Assembly (NCBI RefSeq): GCF_001753205.1
Contig: NZ_CP017560.1
Span: forward strand, 1,178,001 to 1,242,000
Origin: Sporosarcina ureilytica
GTDB lineage: Bacteria > Bacillota > Bacilli > Bacillales_A > Planococcaceae
Length of the DNA: 64,000 nt
Direction of reading: 5' to 3'
Shown: in pieces, positions 44,976 through 55,599 of the stretch
Layout of the letters: each line of letters opens with the position of its first letter
Numbering within the stretch: the stretch's first letter is position 1
Notes under the pieces: generated by a model
The model's database searches: none
What the model saw: the letters and a program-made list of their open reading frames with translations, nothing else
What the model was told of the DNA's origin: nothing
Program-made: the position numbers and the translations under genes

Positions 44976-45055
44976 ATAGATCAAAAAGAAAAGAGAAGCA
45001 TTTTATCGAAAATGAGCACAATACGATAGGTTATTGAATATTTTCATCCGCTTGA

Positions 45056-45084
45056 TTGCAAGATTGGGAGAATTTTGATTTAAT
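45056..45084 (+). promoter_or_regulatory. Putative sigma-A promoter of scoAB
   Basis: TTGCAA and TTTAAT with a 17-base spacer, 40 bases before scoA. Confidence 0.55.
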
Positions 45085-45123
45085 GGAAGAGAGGGAATAA
45101 ATTTACAGAAGGGGGAAGTAAGC

Positions 45124-45810
45124 ATGAAACCTATTTATAGTTCAGCAAAGGAAGCGGTTGCAAATATAGAGAATGGCGCGACACTTATGGTTGGCGGGTT
45201 CGGACTTGTTGGGATTCCAGAGCAACTAATTTTGGCGCTAGTTGAAAAAGGTGTAAAAGATTTAACGATTATTTCGAATAACTGTGGTGTTGACGAGTGG
45301 GGGCTCGGACTTCTATTAAAAAATAAACAAATCAAGAAAATGATTGGATCATATGTTGGGGAAAATAAAGAGTTTGAACGTCAGGTGCTTTCGGGAGAAA
45401 TTGAAGTTGAATTGACGCCGCAAGGTACACTAGCTGAAAGGATTCGCGCGGGAGGGGCGGGCATTCCGGCATTTTTCACTCCGGCAGGCGTTGGGACAAC
45501 TGTTGCGGAAGGCAAGGAGGTACGGGAGTTTGACGGGAAAGAATATGTGCTGGAGAAAGCTTTGCATGCAGACTTTTCACTTGTGAAAGCGGAAAAAGCT
45601 GATAAGTTTGGAAACTTAATTTACAATAAAACGGCACAAAACTTCAATCCGATGATGGCCGCTGCTGGGAAAGTAACAATTGCAGAAGTGGAAGAGGTTG
45701 TAGAAACGGGTGATTTGGACCCTGCAACAATTCATACGCCAAGTATCTATGTGCAGGGGCTGCTGCAATCGAAAGCGGAAAAGCGCATTGAACGTTTAAC
45801 GACACGATAA
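45124..45810 (+). CDS. scoA: 3-oxoacid CoA-transferase subunit A
   Basis: A 228-residue alpha subunit of succinyl-CoA:3-ketoacid CoA-transferase, which moves CoA from succinyl-CoA to acetoacetate. Family motifs are [50 protein letters not shown] and [18 protein letters not shown] follows GAAGGGGGAAGTAAGC. It is 14 bases from the beta-subunit gene. Together with the acetoacetyl-CoA synthetase at 9979 the organism has two ways to activate acetoacetate. Confidence 0.94.
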   Translation: MKPIYSSAKEAVANIENGATLMVGGFGLVGIPEQLILALVEKGVKDLTIISNNCGVDEWGLGLLLKNKQIKKMIGSYVGENKEFERQVLSGEIEVELTPQGTLAERIRAGGAGIPAFFTPAGVGTTVAEGKEVREFDGKEYVLEKALHADFSLVKAEKADKFGNLIYNKTAQNFNPMMAAAGKVTIAEVEEVVETGDLDPATIHTPSIYVQGLLQSKAEKRIERLTTR

Positions 45811-45824
45811 ACGGAGGAAGGGGA

Positions 45825-46496
45825 ATGGTGAATATGGGGAAAATTAATTATAGAGAACGAATTGCGAAGCGCGCAGAAAAGGAAATTGCTGATGGGGATT
45901 ACGTAAACCTTGGTATCGGGATGCCAACGTTAGTCGCGAACTATATTTCTGATGATAAAACAGTTGTTTTACAATCAGAAAATGGATTGCTCGGAATTGG
46001 ACCTTATCCTACAGAAGAAAATGTAGATCCTGATTTGATTAATGCAGGTAAAGAAACGGTTACTGCGATTCCAGGTTCTGCTTACTTTACAAGTGCTGAA
46101 TCATTCGGAATGATTCGCGGCGGACATATTGACGTGGCGATTTTAGGTGGAATGGAAGTTTCCGAAAATGGAGACTTGGCGAACTGGATGATCCCTGGAA
46201 AGATGATTAAAGGAATGGGCGGTGCGATGGATCTCGTCCACGGTGCTAAGAAAATTATTGTCATTATGGATCATGTTGCAAAAGACGGCTCTGCTAAAAT
46301 TAAAAAAGAATGTACACTCCCGCTTACTGGAAAAGGCGTTGTGCATAAAATTATTACAGAACGAGCTGCTATCGAAGTAACACCTCAAGGTTTGAAATTA
46401 AAAGAAGTATTTGAAGGATTTACTGTACAAGATGTAGTCAACTCGACTGAAGCGGAGTTAAATGTTGAAAATGTTGTCGAAAATGTTCAGTTGTAG
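45825..46496 (+). CDS. scoB: 3-oxoacid CoA-transferase subunit B
   Basis: The 223-residue beta subunit. [15 protein letters not shown] precedes the catalytic Glu in [28 protein letters not shown] and [18 protein letters not shown] are also typical. ATG follows CGGAGGAAGGGGA. It forms the active enzyme with scoA. The leuS leader begins right after its stop, and the leuS promoter overlaps the end of the gene. Confidence 0.94.
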   Translation: MVNMGKINYRERIAKRAEKEIADGDYVNLGIGMPTLVANYISDDKTVVLQSENGLLGIGPYPTEENVDPDLINAGKETVTAIPGSAYFTSAESFGMIRGGHIDVAILGGMEVSENGDLANWMIPGKMIKGMGGAMDLVHGAKKIIVIMDHVAKDGSAKIKKECTLPLTGKGVVHKIITERAAIEVTPQGLKLKEVFEGFTVQDVVNSTEAELNVENVVENVQL

Positions 46497-46525
46497 TTGT
46501 TAAATTTCGTTTATTCGGGTAAAAT
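46497..46525 (+). promoter_or_regulatory. Promoter of the leuS T-box transcript
   Basis: TTGTTA and TAAAAT with a 17-base spacer, right after the scoB stop. Confidence 0.7.
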
Positions 46526-46531
46526 AAGAGC

Positions 46532-46787
46532 AAATGTATATTGTTTGCTTTGAAGAGGAATAGTAATCTGTAACGAACACTTTCAGAGAGTCGGCGGTTG
46601 GTGGGAGTCGATAGTGGACAAATAGACGAACTCGCCTTAGAGCATGCATAAGTGAAATTTAGTAATTTATGCCGTTATCCGCGTTAAGGAGACAAGTTGG
46701 ACGATTTATCGTCAATTTGGGTGGTATCGCGGGAGTTTGTAAAAAAATCTCGTCCCTTCTATTTTTTAGGGACGGGATTTTTTATTT
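46532..46787 (+). promoter_or_regulatory. T-box riboswitch of leuS, Leu specifier
   Basis: The leader contains an AG-bulge region (CAGAGAGTCGGCGG...), the specifier arm GACGAACTCGCCTTAGAGC with CTC (Leu) at 46631-46633, the T-box TGGGTGGTATCGCGGGAG (46718-46735) and a terminator ATCTCGTCCCT/AGGGACGGGAT followed by six T (46779-46784). Uncharged tRNA-Leu would stabilise the antiterminator and allow leuS expression. Confidence 0.95.
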
Positions 46788-46807
46788 TAAGGAGGAATTA
46801 ATCACTA

Positions 46808-49222
46808 ATGAGTTACAATCACGATCAAATCGAGAAGAAGTGGCAACAGTATTGGGAAGAAAATAAAACGTATAAAATGACGAATGATCCGTCGAAACCA
46901 AAATTCTATGCGCTTGATATGTTCCCGTATCCGTCTGGTGCTGGGCTACATGTTGGTCATCCACTTGGTTATATTGCGACAGATATTTTAAGTTCATTCA
47001 AACGGAAACAAGGGTATAACGTCCTTCATCCAATGGGCTGGGATGCTTTTGGTTTACCTGCTGAACAATATGCACTCGATACCGGTAATGACCCTGCTGA
47101 ATTTACAGCGAAGAACATTGCAACATTTAAGCGTCAAATGAAGGACTTAGGCTTTTCATATGACTGGGATCGTGAAATTAATACAACCGATCCATCTTAT
47201 TATAAATGGACACAATGGATTTTTATTCAATTGTATAAAAAAGGTTTGGCATATGTAGACGAAGTCGATGTAAACTGGTGCCCTGCTTTAGGTACGGTTC
47301 TTGCGAATGAAGAAATTATCGATGGACTATCTGAGCGTGGCGGACATCCAGTAGAACGTCGTCCAATGCGTCAGTGGGTACTTCGCATAACAGAGTATGC
47401 CGATAGACTTCTTGAGGATTTAGATGATCTTGATTGGCCTGAAAGTTTGAAAGATATGCAGCGTAATTGGATTGGGCGTTCTGAAGGTGCTGAATTAACA
47501 TTTGAAATTGAAGGAACAGATAAAAGTTTCAAAGCATTTACAACGCGTCCAGATACAATCTTTGGTGCAACGTACGCGGTATTAGCACCTGAACATAAAT
47601 TGGTCGCAGAAATTACGACAGAAGAGCAAAAAGAAGCAGTCGAAGCTTATTTGCAAGAAGTAAAACTAAAGAGCGATTTAGAACGTACGGATTTAGCGGA
47701 TGAAAAGACAGGCGTATTTACAGGTGCTTATGCGATTAATCCGGCTAGTGGCGAAAAGATGCCAATTTGGATTGCTGACTATGTACTTGTGTCTTACGGG
47801 ACAGGCGCAATTATGGCAGTTCCTGCACATGACGAGCGTGACTATGAGTTTGCAACGAAGTTTGATTTACCGATTGTTGAAGTCGTTGAAGGTGGAGAGA
47901 TAACAAAAGAAGCGTATGTTGGAGATGGACCACATATTAATTCGGATTTCTTAAACGGACTTCAAAAAGAAGAAGCAATTGAAAAAGCAATTGCCTGGTT
48001 TGTAGAACAAGGTAAAGGTGAAAAGAAAATTTCTTACCGTTTACGTGACTGGCTATTTTCAAGACAACGTTATTGGGGAGAACCAATCCCGATTATTCAT
48101 TGGGAAGATGGTACAATGACAGCGTTGGACGAGTCTGAGTTGCCGTTAGAGTTACCGAAAACATCCAATATTAAACCGAGTGGAACGGGTGAATCACCAC
48201 TTGCCAATATCGACGACTGGGTAAATGTTGTTGATCCGAAGACTGGCATGAAAGGTCGCCGTGAAACGAATACAATGCCGCAATGGGCGGGAAGCTGCTG
48301 GTATTACTTACGTTATATCGATCCAAATAACGACGAAATGCTCATTGACCCAGAACTAGCGAAACGTTGGTTACCTGTTGACATTTATGTCGGGGGAGCA
48401 GAACACGCGGTTCTTCACTTATTGTACGCACGCTTCTGGCATAAAGTGCTATATGATATTGGCGTCGTTGAAACAAAAGAACCTTTCCAAAAGTTGTTTA
48501 ACCAAGGTATGATTTTAGGTGAAGGTAACGAGAAAATGTCCAAGTCAATTGGAAATGTTATTAACCCTGATGATATCGTTCATTCACACGGTGCAGATAC
48601 ACTTCGCCTATACGAAATGTTCATGGGACCGCTTGACGCATCAAAAGCTTGGTCAACAAATGGACTTGACGGTGCAAGACGTTTCTTAGACCGTATTTGG
48701 CGCTTGTTTATGAATGAAGATGGCACACTTAGCGAGAAAATTAGTGGGGAGCCGGGCGGAGCACTTGAAAAAGTGTATCATCAGACGGTGAAAAAAGTAA
48801 CGAATGATTATGAAGCAATGCACAATAATACAGCGATTTCTCAAATGATGGTATTCATTAATGAATGTTATAAAGCGGATCAAGTACCAACTGCTTATGC
48901 TGAAGGATTTGTGAAGTTAATTTCTCCGATTACACCGCATCTTGCGGAAGAGTTATGGGAGAAACTTGGCCATACGGATACAATTACGTATGAAGAGTGG
49001 CCAACTTATGATGAATCTAAATTAGTAGACGATACCGTAGAAATCGCTGTTCAAATTAACGGAAGAGTACGTGCACGTATTGAAGTTGCGAAAGACAGCA
49101 CGAAAGAAGAACTCGAACAAATCGCGCTAGAAGACGAGAAAGTGAACGAGTTTTTAGCTGGAAAAGAAGTGAAGAAGATTATTGGTATTCCAGGGAGACT
49201 TGTGAATATCGTCGCACCATAA
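46808..49222 (+). CDS. leuS: Leucyl-tRNA synthetase
   Basis: An 804-residue class Ia synthetase of the expected bacterial length. The HIGH-type motif is [16 protein letters not shown] and the KMSKS motif is [10 protein letters not shown]. The editing domain carries [19 protein letters not shown] and a conserved Asp region VPAHDERD. The C-terminal domain ends [15 protein letters not shown], then [12 protein letters not shown] follows AAGGAGGAATTAATCACTA. Controlled by the Leu T-box just upstream. Confidence 0.97.
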   Translation: MSYNHDQIEKKWQQYWEENKTYKMTNDPSKPKFYALDMFPYPSGAGLHVGHPLGYIATDILSSFKRKQGYNVLHPMGWDAFGLPAEQYALDTGNDPAEFTAKNIATFKRQMKDLGFSYDWDREINTTDPSYYKWTQWIFIQLYKKGLAYVDEVDVNWCPALGTVLANEEIIDGLSERGGHPVERRPMRQWVLRITEYADRLLEDLDDLDWPESLKDMQRNWIGRSEGAELTFEIEGTDKSFKAFTTRPDTIFGATYAVLAPEHKLVAEITTEEQKEAVEAYLQEVKLKSDLERTDLADEKTGVFTGAYAINPASGEKMPIWIADYVLVSYGTGAIMAVPAHDERDYEFATKFDLPIVEVVEGGEITKEAYVGDGPHINSDFLNGLQKEEAIEKAIAWFVEQGKGEKKISYRLRDWLFSRQRYWGEPIPIIHWEDGTMTALDESELPLELPKTSNIKPSGTGESPLANIDDWVNVVDPKTGMKGRRETNTMPQWAGSCWYYLRYIDPNNDEMLIDPELAKRWLPVDIYVGGAEHAVLHLLYARFWHKVLYDIGVVETKEPFQKLFNQGMILGEGNEKMSKSIGNVINPDDIVHSHGADTLRLYEMFMGPLDASKAWSTNGLDGARRFLDRIWRLFMNEDGTLSEKISGEPGGALEKVYHQTVKKVTNDYEAMHNNTAISQMMVFINECYKADQVPTAYAEGFVKLISPITPHLAEELWEKLGHTDTITYEEWPTYDESKLVDDTVEIAVQINGRVRARIEVAKDSTKEELEQIALEDEKVNEFLAGKEVKKIIGIPGRLVNIVAP

Positions 49223-49232
49223 TTGTAAAATG

Positions 49233-49268
49233 AAAAACGCGTATCCAATGAAGGATACGCGTTTTTTT
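49233..49268. terminator. Bidirectional terminator after leuS
   Basis: AAAACGCGTATCC / GGATACGCGTTTT stem, with T-run. Confidence 0.93.
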
Positions 49269-49277
49269 GCGTGATGA

Positions 49278-50546
49278 TTAGACAAAAAGCGTGGCATAAT
49301 GACCGGCGCTCATCCCTGCAATTCTACCTGTGACAAGTGCGGATGTAATATTATAGCCTCCTGTATAGCCATGGACATCTAAGATTTCGCCGCAAAAATA
49401 GAGACCGTCTTTCTTTTTGGAAGCCATTGTTTTTGGAACGATTTCTTTGGTTGAAACGCCACCTCCTGTTACGAAGGCCCTTTCGATAGGTTGCGTGCCA
49501 TTCACTTCCAACGTAAAGGATTTAAGTAAATGAGCGAGTGCCCGTAACTTTTCAGCAGATAAGGTGGCGCCAGTTTCAGTTGGGTCAATCGTCGCTCGCT
49601 CTAATAAAAAATGTAGCCATTTCTCAGGCACAATGCCTTTTAAAGAATTATTCACTTGTTTTTTAGCATCTTCCTTAACCGTTCTGTTGATTAGCTGGAA
49701 TACTTCTTCTTCGTTTTGTGAAGGAAGTGTATCGATATTCATTGTTACTGGTTTGTTGCCGTTTTTCATCCGTTCTTTGACGACAAATTGACTGCATCGC
49801 AAAATTGCGGGACCACTTAATCCGAAGTGAGTGAAAAGCATATCCATCGTATGCGTAACGAGTGTTTTTCCTTTCGCGTTTAAAACGGATACGGCCGCAT
49901 CTCGAAGTGCAAGCCCTTGAAGCTCTTTGGAAATGATAAATGGTTCACTTGATAGTAAAGGAACTTCAGTCGGATACAGCGTTGTAATTGTGTGACCTGC
50001 CCGTTCCGCCCAAGGATATCCATCCCCAGTGCTCCCAGTTTGCGGGACTGCTTTTCCACCAACTGCTAAAACAACCGCATGGGCACGAATTTCTTCGCCA
50101 TTATCGAGACGAACACCGAGAATCTTTTCGTCATCCATTAACAATTTTGCAACTTTTGTTTCTAATTTTAAGTCTACATTGAGTCGTTTCATTTCTTCTA
50201 ATAATGCATTCACAACATCTTTTGCTTTATTTGAAACCGGAAACATCCTTCCATGATCCTCTTCTTTAAGGGGAACACCTAAGTTTTCAAAGAAATGAAT
50301 AATATCTTCATTATTAAATACGGAAAACGGACCATATAAAAAACGACCATTTCCCGGGATATTCTTAATAATCTCTTCTTGAGGAAGACGATTTGTTACG
50401 TTACAGCGGCCTCCACCAGAAATCGCCAGTTTATTTCCTGGTTTTTTCCCTTTTTCAAGGAGCAGTACTTTGCTTCCGTTTTCTGCAGCCGCAATGGAAG
50501 CCATCAAACCAGACGGGCCTGCACCAATAATAATTACGTCATACAT
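49278..50546 (-). CDS. ytfP: FAD-dependent oxidoreductase, HI0933/YtfP family
   Basis: A 422-residue flavoprotein. ATG 50546 gives the canonical start [20 protein letters not shown] (Rossmann GxGxxG); a GTG five codons upstream is possible and neither has a strong site. [36 protein letters not shown] and the C-terminal [13 protein letters not shown]...[19 protein letters not shown] are HI0933-family signatures. The reaction is not established for the family. It converges on leuS and is divergent from murJ, as in other Bacillales. Confidence 0.9.
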   Translation of the reverse strand: MYDVIIIGAGPSGLMASIAAAENGSKVLLLEKGKKPGNKLAISGGGRCNVTNRLPQEEIIKNIPGNGRFLYGPFSVFNNEDIIHFFENLGVPLKEEDHGRMFPVSNKAKDVVNALLEEMKRLNVDLKLETKVAKLLMDDEKILGVRLDNGEEIRAHAVVLAVGGKAVPQTGSTGDGYPWAERAGHTITTLYPTEVPLLSSEPFIISKELQGLALRDAAVSVLNAKGKTLVTHTMDMLFTHFGLSGPAILRCSQFVVKERMKNGNKPVTMNIDTLPSQNEEEVFQLINRTVKEDAKKQVNNSLKGIVPEKWLHFLLERATIDPTETGATLSAEKLRALAHLLKSFTLEVNGTQPIERAFVTGGGVSTKEIVPKTMASKKKDGLYFCGEILDVHGYTGGYNITSALVTGRIAGMSAGHYATLFV

Positions 50547-50784
50547 TAAATTGAACCACACTTTCGTAGAATGTTGTATAATATATAGTTTGAGTAGATT
50601 TCATATATTTATAAAACAAGAATTTTTCATTGCGTTAGGAAGCATAGACTTTTTCATTAAGCTTGTCGCACCAAAGCGCTTCCTTTGGCATGTCTTATTA
50701 TACATCATTCAATGTTAATGATTGTGTAATGTGGTCGTCAAGGGTAAACTATTAGATAGATTTTAGAGAATGGAAGGATTAATT

Positions 50785-52395
50785 ATGTCGTCAAAACTTC
50801 TTAAAGGTACCGCCATTTTAACGATTGGGCTGTTTCTTTCGAAAGCGCTCGGTCTATTTTACCTCATTCCTTTTTATGCAATTGTTGGGGAAGAAAATAT
50901 TGGATTATACCAATATGCTTATATCCCTTATAACATTGCTTTGTCTATTGCGATTTCCGGTGCGCCGCTCGCGATTTCTAAATTCGTGTCAAAATACAAT
51001 GCCCTCGGCGATTATGCGACGGGTCGTAAAATATTAAGAGGTAGTATGGGCATCATGATCCTTTCGGGGATTGTATCTTTTTTAATATTATTCTTTTTGG
51101 CTGAGCCAATTGCCCATCTTGTTCGTACAGATGATGAGCAGATTTTCACAGTTGAAGAAATTGCCAGTGTGATTCGTTGGGTCAGTTATGCACTTCTTGT
51201 TGTTCCGATGATGAGCATTGTTCGCGGATTTTTGCAAGGTTATAATAAAATGGAGCCGACCGCCGTTTCTCAACTGGTCGAGCAAATTGTCCGTATTGCG
51301 GTTGTCTTAATAGGTGGATTTATCGTCGTGAATTTCTTACATGAATCCCCTAAAGTGGCCGTGAATTTTGCGGTTTTTGCTGCAGCGATTGGTGCGATTG
51401 CTAGTCTCGGGGTATTGTATTTTTATTGGAGAAAATATAAACCAGAATTTGATTATTTATTAGCGAAAAGTCCACCAGCGAGTGACGTAACGATTAAAGA
51501 TATGTATGCAGAAGTTTTCACGTATATTATTCCTTTTGTATTAGTCGGTGTAATCAATCCACTTTACCAATTTGTAGATATGATTACATTTAACAGTGCG
51601 ATGAAATCAATTGGGCTTGCAGCAGTATCTGATACTTATTTAGGTATGTTAAACCTTTTGACACATAAATTTGTTATGATTCCCGTAATGGTTGCGACTG
51701 GCTTCTCCATGGCATTAATCCCGGTAATTACAGCAGATTATACGAAGAAAAACCAAATCGGAATTACTCGTTCATTGGACCAAACGTACCAAATTATGAT
51801 GTATTTAACAGTTCCAATGGTCATTGGATTGGCTGTACTATCTGATGAGTTATATCAGCTTTTATACAGCAAAAGCGATGTCGGGGCCGCAATACTCGCG
51901 AGTTATGCGCCCGTTGCCATTCTCTTTGGATTATACACGGTAACTGCCGCTATTTTACAGGGAATTGACCGCCATAAGTGGATTGTATTTACGTCTTTAT
52001 TCGGCTTATTATTAAAATTAATGTTAAACATTCCTTTGATAAAATTATTTGAAACGAATGGGGCAATCATTGCGACGGCGATTGGCTATTCAGTTGCAGT
52101 TGGCCTAAACATATTTATTATTACAAAGACGCTTCACTATCATTCAAAATTGGTGTTTAGAAGATTAATTCTCATCGGGATTTTGAATGTCGTCATGTTT
52201 ATCGCTGTTTTCTTTACATTAAAAGGATTAAATGCGGTAAACCCCGTAGACGGCAAGATGCAGGCATTGTTATATATCCTCATTTGTGCGGGGGTAGGCG
52301 TGATCGTTTACGGATATTTATCACTCAAAACAGGTTTGGCACAAAAGCTTTTCGGTGAACGATTAACAAGAATTACAAATAAACTCGGATTGTAG
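50785..52395 (+). CDS. murJ: Lipid II flippase MurJ-type MATE/MOP protein YtgP
   Basis: A 536-residue, 14-helix MOP-superfamily membrane protein. ATG 50785 is six bases from GGAAGGA; an ATG five codons upstream is less well placed. The N-terminus SSKLLKGTAILTIGLFLSKALGLFYLIPF, the YQYAYIPYNIALSIAISGAPLAISKFVS segment and QGYNKMEPTAVSQLVEQIVRI are those of YtgP, which flips lipid II for peptidoglycan synthesis and is related to SpoVB. It is followed 12 bases later by rsuA. Confidence 0.92.
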   Translation: MSSKLLKGTAILTIGLFLSKALGLFYLIPFYAIVGEENIGLYQYAYIPYNIALSIAISGAPLAISKFVSKYNALGDYATGRKILRGSMGIMILSGIVSFLILFFLAEPIAHLVRTDDEQIFTVEEIASVIRWVSYALLVVPMMSIVRGFLQGYNKMEPTAVSQLVEQIVRIAVVLIGGFIVVNFLHESPKVAVNFAVFAAAIGAIASLGVLYFYWRKYKPEFDYLLAKSPPASDVTIKDMYAEVFTYIIPFVLVGVINPLYQFVDMITFNSAMKSIGLAAVSDTYLGMLNLLTHKFVMIPVMVATGFSMALIPVITADYTKKNQIGITRSLDQTYQIMMYLTVPMVIGLAVLSDELYQLLYSKSDVGAAILASYAPVAILFGLYTVTAAILQGIDRHKWIVFTSLFGLLLKLMLNIPLIKLFETNGAIIATAIGYSVAVGLNIFIITKTLHYHSKLVFRRLILIGILNVVMFIAVFFTLKGLNAVNPVDGKMQALLYILICAGVGVIVYGYLSLKTGLAQKLFGERLTRITNKLGL

Positions 52396-52407
52396 GTGGT
52401 GATTGCA

Positions 52408-53127
52408 TTGCGGTTAGATAAATTATTAGCAAATATGGGGTTTGGATCACGAAAAGAAGTGAAGCAGTTATTGAAAAATGGTGCAGTTCGTGTCAATGAT
52501 CAAGTGGCAAAAAAGCCAAATATTCATATTGATACAACTGAAGATATTGTCACTTGTTATGGGGAACCTGTCATTTATCGAGAGTTTATCTATTTAATGA
52601 TGAATAAAAAGCAAGGTGTACTTTCAGCAACGGAAGATTTGAGAGAGAAAACAGTAATTGATTTACTCAGCGATGAACATCGACATTTCAGCCCTTTTCC
52701 GGTTGGACGCTTAGATAAAGATACTGAAGGGTTTTTATTAATCTCAAACAATGGAAAGTTAGCGCACAATTTATTGTCACCCAGAAAAAATGTACCGAAA
52801 ACGTATTATGCACACGTAGCAGGCATTGTGACTGAAGAGGATATTCAAGCTTTTTCAGACGGCGTGACATTAGATGATGGCTATGAAACAAAACCAGGCG
52901 AATTAAAAATATTAAAATCAGATACAGTATCAGAAATTGAACTGACGATTACGGAAGGTAAATTTCATCAAGTGAAGCGGATGTTTGAAGCGGTTGATAA
53001 AAAGGTTGTTTATTTAAAAAGGCTTTCAATGGGCCCTTTACAATTAGATGAAACGATTCCGTTAGGTAGTTATCGCGAATTAACAGCAGAGGAACTTCAT
53101 TTGCTTGAGGATATTGCAGAAGAATAA
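52408..53127 (+). CDS. 16S rRNA pseudouridine(516) synthase, RsuA family
   Basis: A 239-residue enzyme with an N-terminal S4 RNA-binding domain (LRLDKLLANMGFGSRKEVKQLLKNGAVRVN) and the RsuA catalytic motif VGRLDKDTEGFLLISNNG containing the nucleophilic Asp. KVKRMFEAVDKKV-like region and the final basic loop (FHQVKRMFEAV) are typical. TTG 52408 is seven bases behind AGGTGG. It corresponds to ytzG-type genes placed beside murJ in Bacillales. Confidence 0.9.
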   Translation: MRLDKLLANMGFGSRKEVKQLLKNGAVRVNDQVAKKPNIHIDTTEDIVTCYGEPVIYREFIYLMMNKKQGVLSATEDLREKTVIDLLSDEHRHFSPFPVGRLDKDTEGFLLISNNGKLAHNLLSPRKNVPKTYYAHVAGIVTEEDIQAFSDGVTLDDGYETKPGELKILKSDTVSEIELTITEGKFHQVKRMFEAVDKKVVYLKRLSMGPLQLDETIPLGSYRELTAEELHLLEDIAEE

Positions 53128-53166
53128 AACAAGGCTGAATCTCAATAGTAGATTCAGCCTTGTTTT
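53126..53166. terminator. Bidirectional terminator between rsuA and ytzE
   Basis: AAACAAGGCTGAATCT / AGATTCAGCCTTGTTT, 16 base pairs. Confidence 0.92.
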
Positions 53167-53191
53167 CATATAGGTAAACAAAATTGTTAAA

Positions 53192-53407
53192 CTATGAAAT
53201 AACTTTCTTTGATGTCGTTGTCCATTTACCGCGCACGGGGCTTGTAACAAGTTCGTTGTATACTAAAACGTTTAAGTCCCTCTGTGCCGTGCGAGGAGTG
53301 ATGTCAAATTCGTCGACTACATTTTGTGTCGTTACTGTGCCATTGTCAAGGATGTACATGTAGACGTCTTTAATGCGGGTAAGCATACGTTCTGTAGCTT
53401 CTTTCAA
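53192..53407 (-). CDS. ytzE: Small DeoR-type helix-turn-helix protein YtzE
   Basis: A 71-residue protein that is almost only a winged helix: RIKDVYMYILDNGTVTTQNVVDEFDITPRTAQRDLNVLVYNELV. It has no ligand domain. It matches Bacillus YtzE in size and position beside the RsuA-type gene. ATG follows AAAGGAGTGATTTAACAG. Targets are unknown. Confidence 0.85.
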   Translation of the reverse strand: MKEATERMLTRIKDVYMYILDNGTVTTQNVVDEFDITPRTAQRDLNVLVYNELVTSPVRGKWTTTSKKVIS

Positions 53408-53613
53408 CTGTTAAATCACTCCTTTATCATCATATTTCCAAAGCGAAAAGCATGAGACTAGTGAATGGTCTGTTAAACATGTTGAAATTTTTAAGAGCCG
53501 CACATCCTTCCTATGAATAGCAAGTACTCCTTTTGAAAGTCAACTGACATTTTGACTCTATTTTATTATAATAAATTTTGAGTGAAAATTCAATACATAG
53601 AGAAGGAAAATCT
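53408..53613. other. Intergenic region between ytzE and dat
   Basis: Together with the small frame that follows, the gap to dat is about 312 bases. On the minus strand TTGACT (53542-53537) and TATTCA 18 bases on could be the ytzE promoter. Nothing else is evident. Confidence 0.35.
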
Positions 53614-53703
53614 ATGTACCTCTTTCTTTTATGTAAAAAACGTGGGAGAATAAGAAATATAGTTTTGATAAAAAACGATAAATTAATTCTTTTGGGTACC
53701 TAA
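53614..53703 (+). CDS. Possible 29-codon small ORF upstream of dat
   Basis: ATG with AGAAGGA six bases upstream encodes a 29-residue peptide (begins MYLFLLCKKRGRIRNIV, ends KLILLGT), hydrophobic at the start and basic in the middle. It stops 16 bases before the dat start. It could be a leader peptide or small membrane peptide; it could also be chance. Confidence 0.3.
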   Translation: MYLFLLCKKRGRIRNIVLIKNDKLILLGT

Positions 53704-53719
53704 TGAGAGGAGTATTGAA

Positions 53720-54571
53720 ATGACATTCTATTTTATTGACGGACAATTTACGAAGCAAGACGAAATAAAGATTTCAATTGATGATCGTGGGTATTATTTT
53801 GGAGATGGTGTTTATGAAGTCATCAAAGTGTATGGCGGTGAATTATTTACGGCTGAAGAACATATTAGTCGTTTGACTAAAAGTGCCGCTAAAATTAACT
53901 TAACGATGCCTTATTCTGAAGACCAATTAATTGGCGTAGCACGTGAATTAATTGACAGAAATAATTTACTCGATGGGCATGTATATATGCAAGTGACAAG
54001 AGGTGCCGCGGTAAGACAACATCATTTCCCTGTACCTGCTGTTCCTGCAGTTGTAACAGCATATACAATGGAAGGCAGTAGACCAAAAGAAAATATGAAA
54101 AGCGGCGTGGCAGTGAAATCGGTTGAAGATATCCGCTGGCTACGTTGTGATATTAAAAGTTTAAACTTACTTGGGAGTGTATTGGCGAAAGAAGAGGCAA
54201 AAGCTGCTGGATGTGAAGAAGCGATTCTACATCGTGATGGCATCGTTACAGAAGGTTCTTCGACGAATATGTTTGGCGTGAAAGACGGCGTTGTAAGGAC
54301 ACATCCTGTTTCGAATTTAATATTGGAAGGCATTACAAGGCAAGTTGTTCTTCAGCTTTGCGATGAATTAAATATCCCTGTAGAGGAAAAAGCATTTACA
54401 TTAGCGGAAGCTTTTGAGATGGATGAAGTCTTTTATACGTCAACAACAGCAGAAGTGATGCCAGTCATTACGATAGATGGGCAAACAATTGGCGATGGTC
54501 AAAGAGGGAACATTACAAAAAAGCTACAGAAAGCTTTTGCGACAAAAATCCCGTCACTTTGTAAACAGTAA
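53720..54571 (+). CDS. dat: D-amino-acid (D-alanine) aminotransferase
   Basis: A 283-residue fold-type IV PLP enzyme that interconverts D-alanine and D-glutamate for cell-wall synthesis. DDRGYYFGDGVYEVIKVYGG is the family N-terminal motif, Lys146 (CDIKSLNLL) holds PLP, and EGSSTNMFGVKDG plus TSTTAEVMPV contact the cofactor. Arg99 and His101 (RQHHFP) correspond to the carboxylate trap that marks D-amino-acid enzymes rather than branched-chain IlvE. ATG follows GAGAGGAGTATTGAA. A NERD-like gene follows. Confidence 0.93.
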   Translation: MTFYFIDGQFTKQDEIKISIDDRGYYFGDGVYEVIKVYGGELFTAEEHISRLTKSAAKINLTMPYSEDQLIGVARELIDRNNLLDGHVYMQVTRGAAVRQHHFPVPAVPAVVTAYTMEGSRPKENMKSGVAVKSVEDIRWLRCDIKSLNLLGSVLAKEEAKAAGCEEAILHRDGIVTEGSSTNMFGVKDGVVRTHPVSNLILEGITRQVVLQLCDELNIPVEEKAFTLAEAFEMDEVFYTSTTAEVMPVITIDGQTIGDGQRGNITKKLQKAFATKIPSLCKQ

Positions 54572-54612
54572 CCATCGCTCGCAAAGGATGAAAAAGATCG
54601 GAGTTGATGAAT

Positions 54613-55575
54613 ATGGCACAACTCGTCAAGTTACTAGACTATGTTTCTAGATATGAAAATGACTTAACGCGTTATCCAACCCAATTTCTCCGACTCAAAC
54701 AGTATCAATGGAACCGGATGAAGATTCAGTGGGAAACAGGTGCAGAACATACGTTATTTGAGTCTGAAAATGATCAAGAGGTAGATGAGGAAGAGAAAAA
54801 TCGTAAAAGTTTATTCTCTTCATTTTTTAGGCTTTTTAAAGGAAGTAAAGAGGAAGAGCGTGAAGCGGATGAAAAGAAAATAATCGAAGAGGACGAAAGC
54901 TTTGATTTTAATCCGAACGTGATTTATCAACCTGGATCGATTGAGCAACTACGTCAGCTTTATTTGGATCAGCTTTTTCACTTTCAAATAAAATGGGCGA
55001 GTTCCACGTTAATGGACAAGTCGCGTGTGGCACCAAAATATATGAGAGATTCGTTATTACGCTCATTTCTTCAAGATTTACCGGACAGTTATTTACTGTT
55101 TTACGAACCAATCATTAAGCTTCAAAAAGCGCCTGTGGAATTAGATATCATCCTAATTACGCCCGTTGAATGCATGTGTATAACAGTGTTAGAAGAAGAA
55201 GACGTTGCTGCATTTTCTGGGGATGGCAGTCGTTTTTGGACAAAAAGACATGGGAAGGAAGAAGTGAAAGTGTTAAATCCACTTCTTTCGTTAAATCGGA
55301 TGACTAAAATTATTTCTCAGCTTTTTAAAGAGCGAGATATAGATTTTCCGATTAAAAAGTATTTGATTTCAAGGAATGGGTACATTGATTATCCAATAGG
55401 CGGCTTTGATTTAGAGGTCATTGATAGACGCTATTATGAAGAGTGGTTCGATTCGATTGGCAAACTTTCAACACCTTTGAAATATACTCAGTTTCGAGCG
55501 GCTCAAGCCATTTTAGATGTAGGGCAAACAACAGCAATCAGTCGTTTATTAATTGAAGAAGATGATGCGGAATAG
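54613..55575 (+). CDS. NERD-like (nuclease-related domain) protein
   Basis: A 320-residue protein; ATG 54613 is nine bases from GGAG, better than the ATG at 54607. The N-terminus MAQLVKLLDYVSRYENDLTRYPTQF is followed by a low-complexity Glu/Lys linker (about 50-100). A C-terminal module from about residue 165 (PVELDIILITPVECMCITVLEEE, RFWTKRHGKEEVKVLNPLLSLNRMTKII) has the layout of a NERD/restriction-endonuclease fold, though catalytic residues are not clear. Function unknown. It lies between dat and ytnP. Confidence 0.6.
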   Translation: MAQLVKLLDYVSRYENDLTRYPTQFLRLKQYQWNRMKIQWETGAEHTLFESENDQEVDEEEKNRKSLFSSFFRLFKGSKEEEREADEKKIIEEDESFDFNPNVIYQPGSIEQLRQLYLDQLFHFQIKWASSTLMDKSRVAPKYMRDSLLRSFLQDLPDSYLLFYEPIIKLQKAPVELDIILITPVECMCITVLEEEDVAAFSGDGSRFWTKRHGKEEVKVLNPLLSLNRMTKIISQLFKERDIDFPIKKYLISRNGYIDYPIGGFDLEVIDRRYYEEWFDSIGKLSTPLKYTQFRAAQAILDVGQTTAISRLLIEEDDAE

Positions 55576-55599
55576 AAAAAGTAAAAGGGGAGTTTGGAA

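Noticed and set aside
44690..45021. Open frames on both strands through the tandem repeat
   Set aside because: They arise from a repeat lacking stop codons; no start signals, and protein sequence merely mirrors the 21-base unit.
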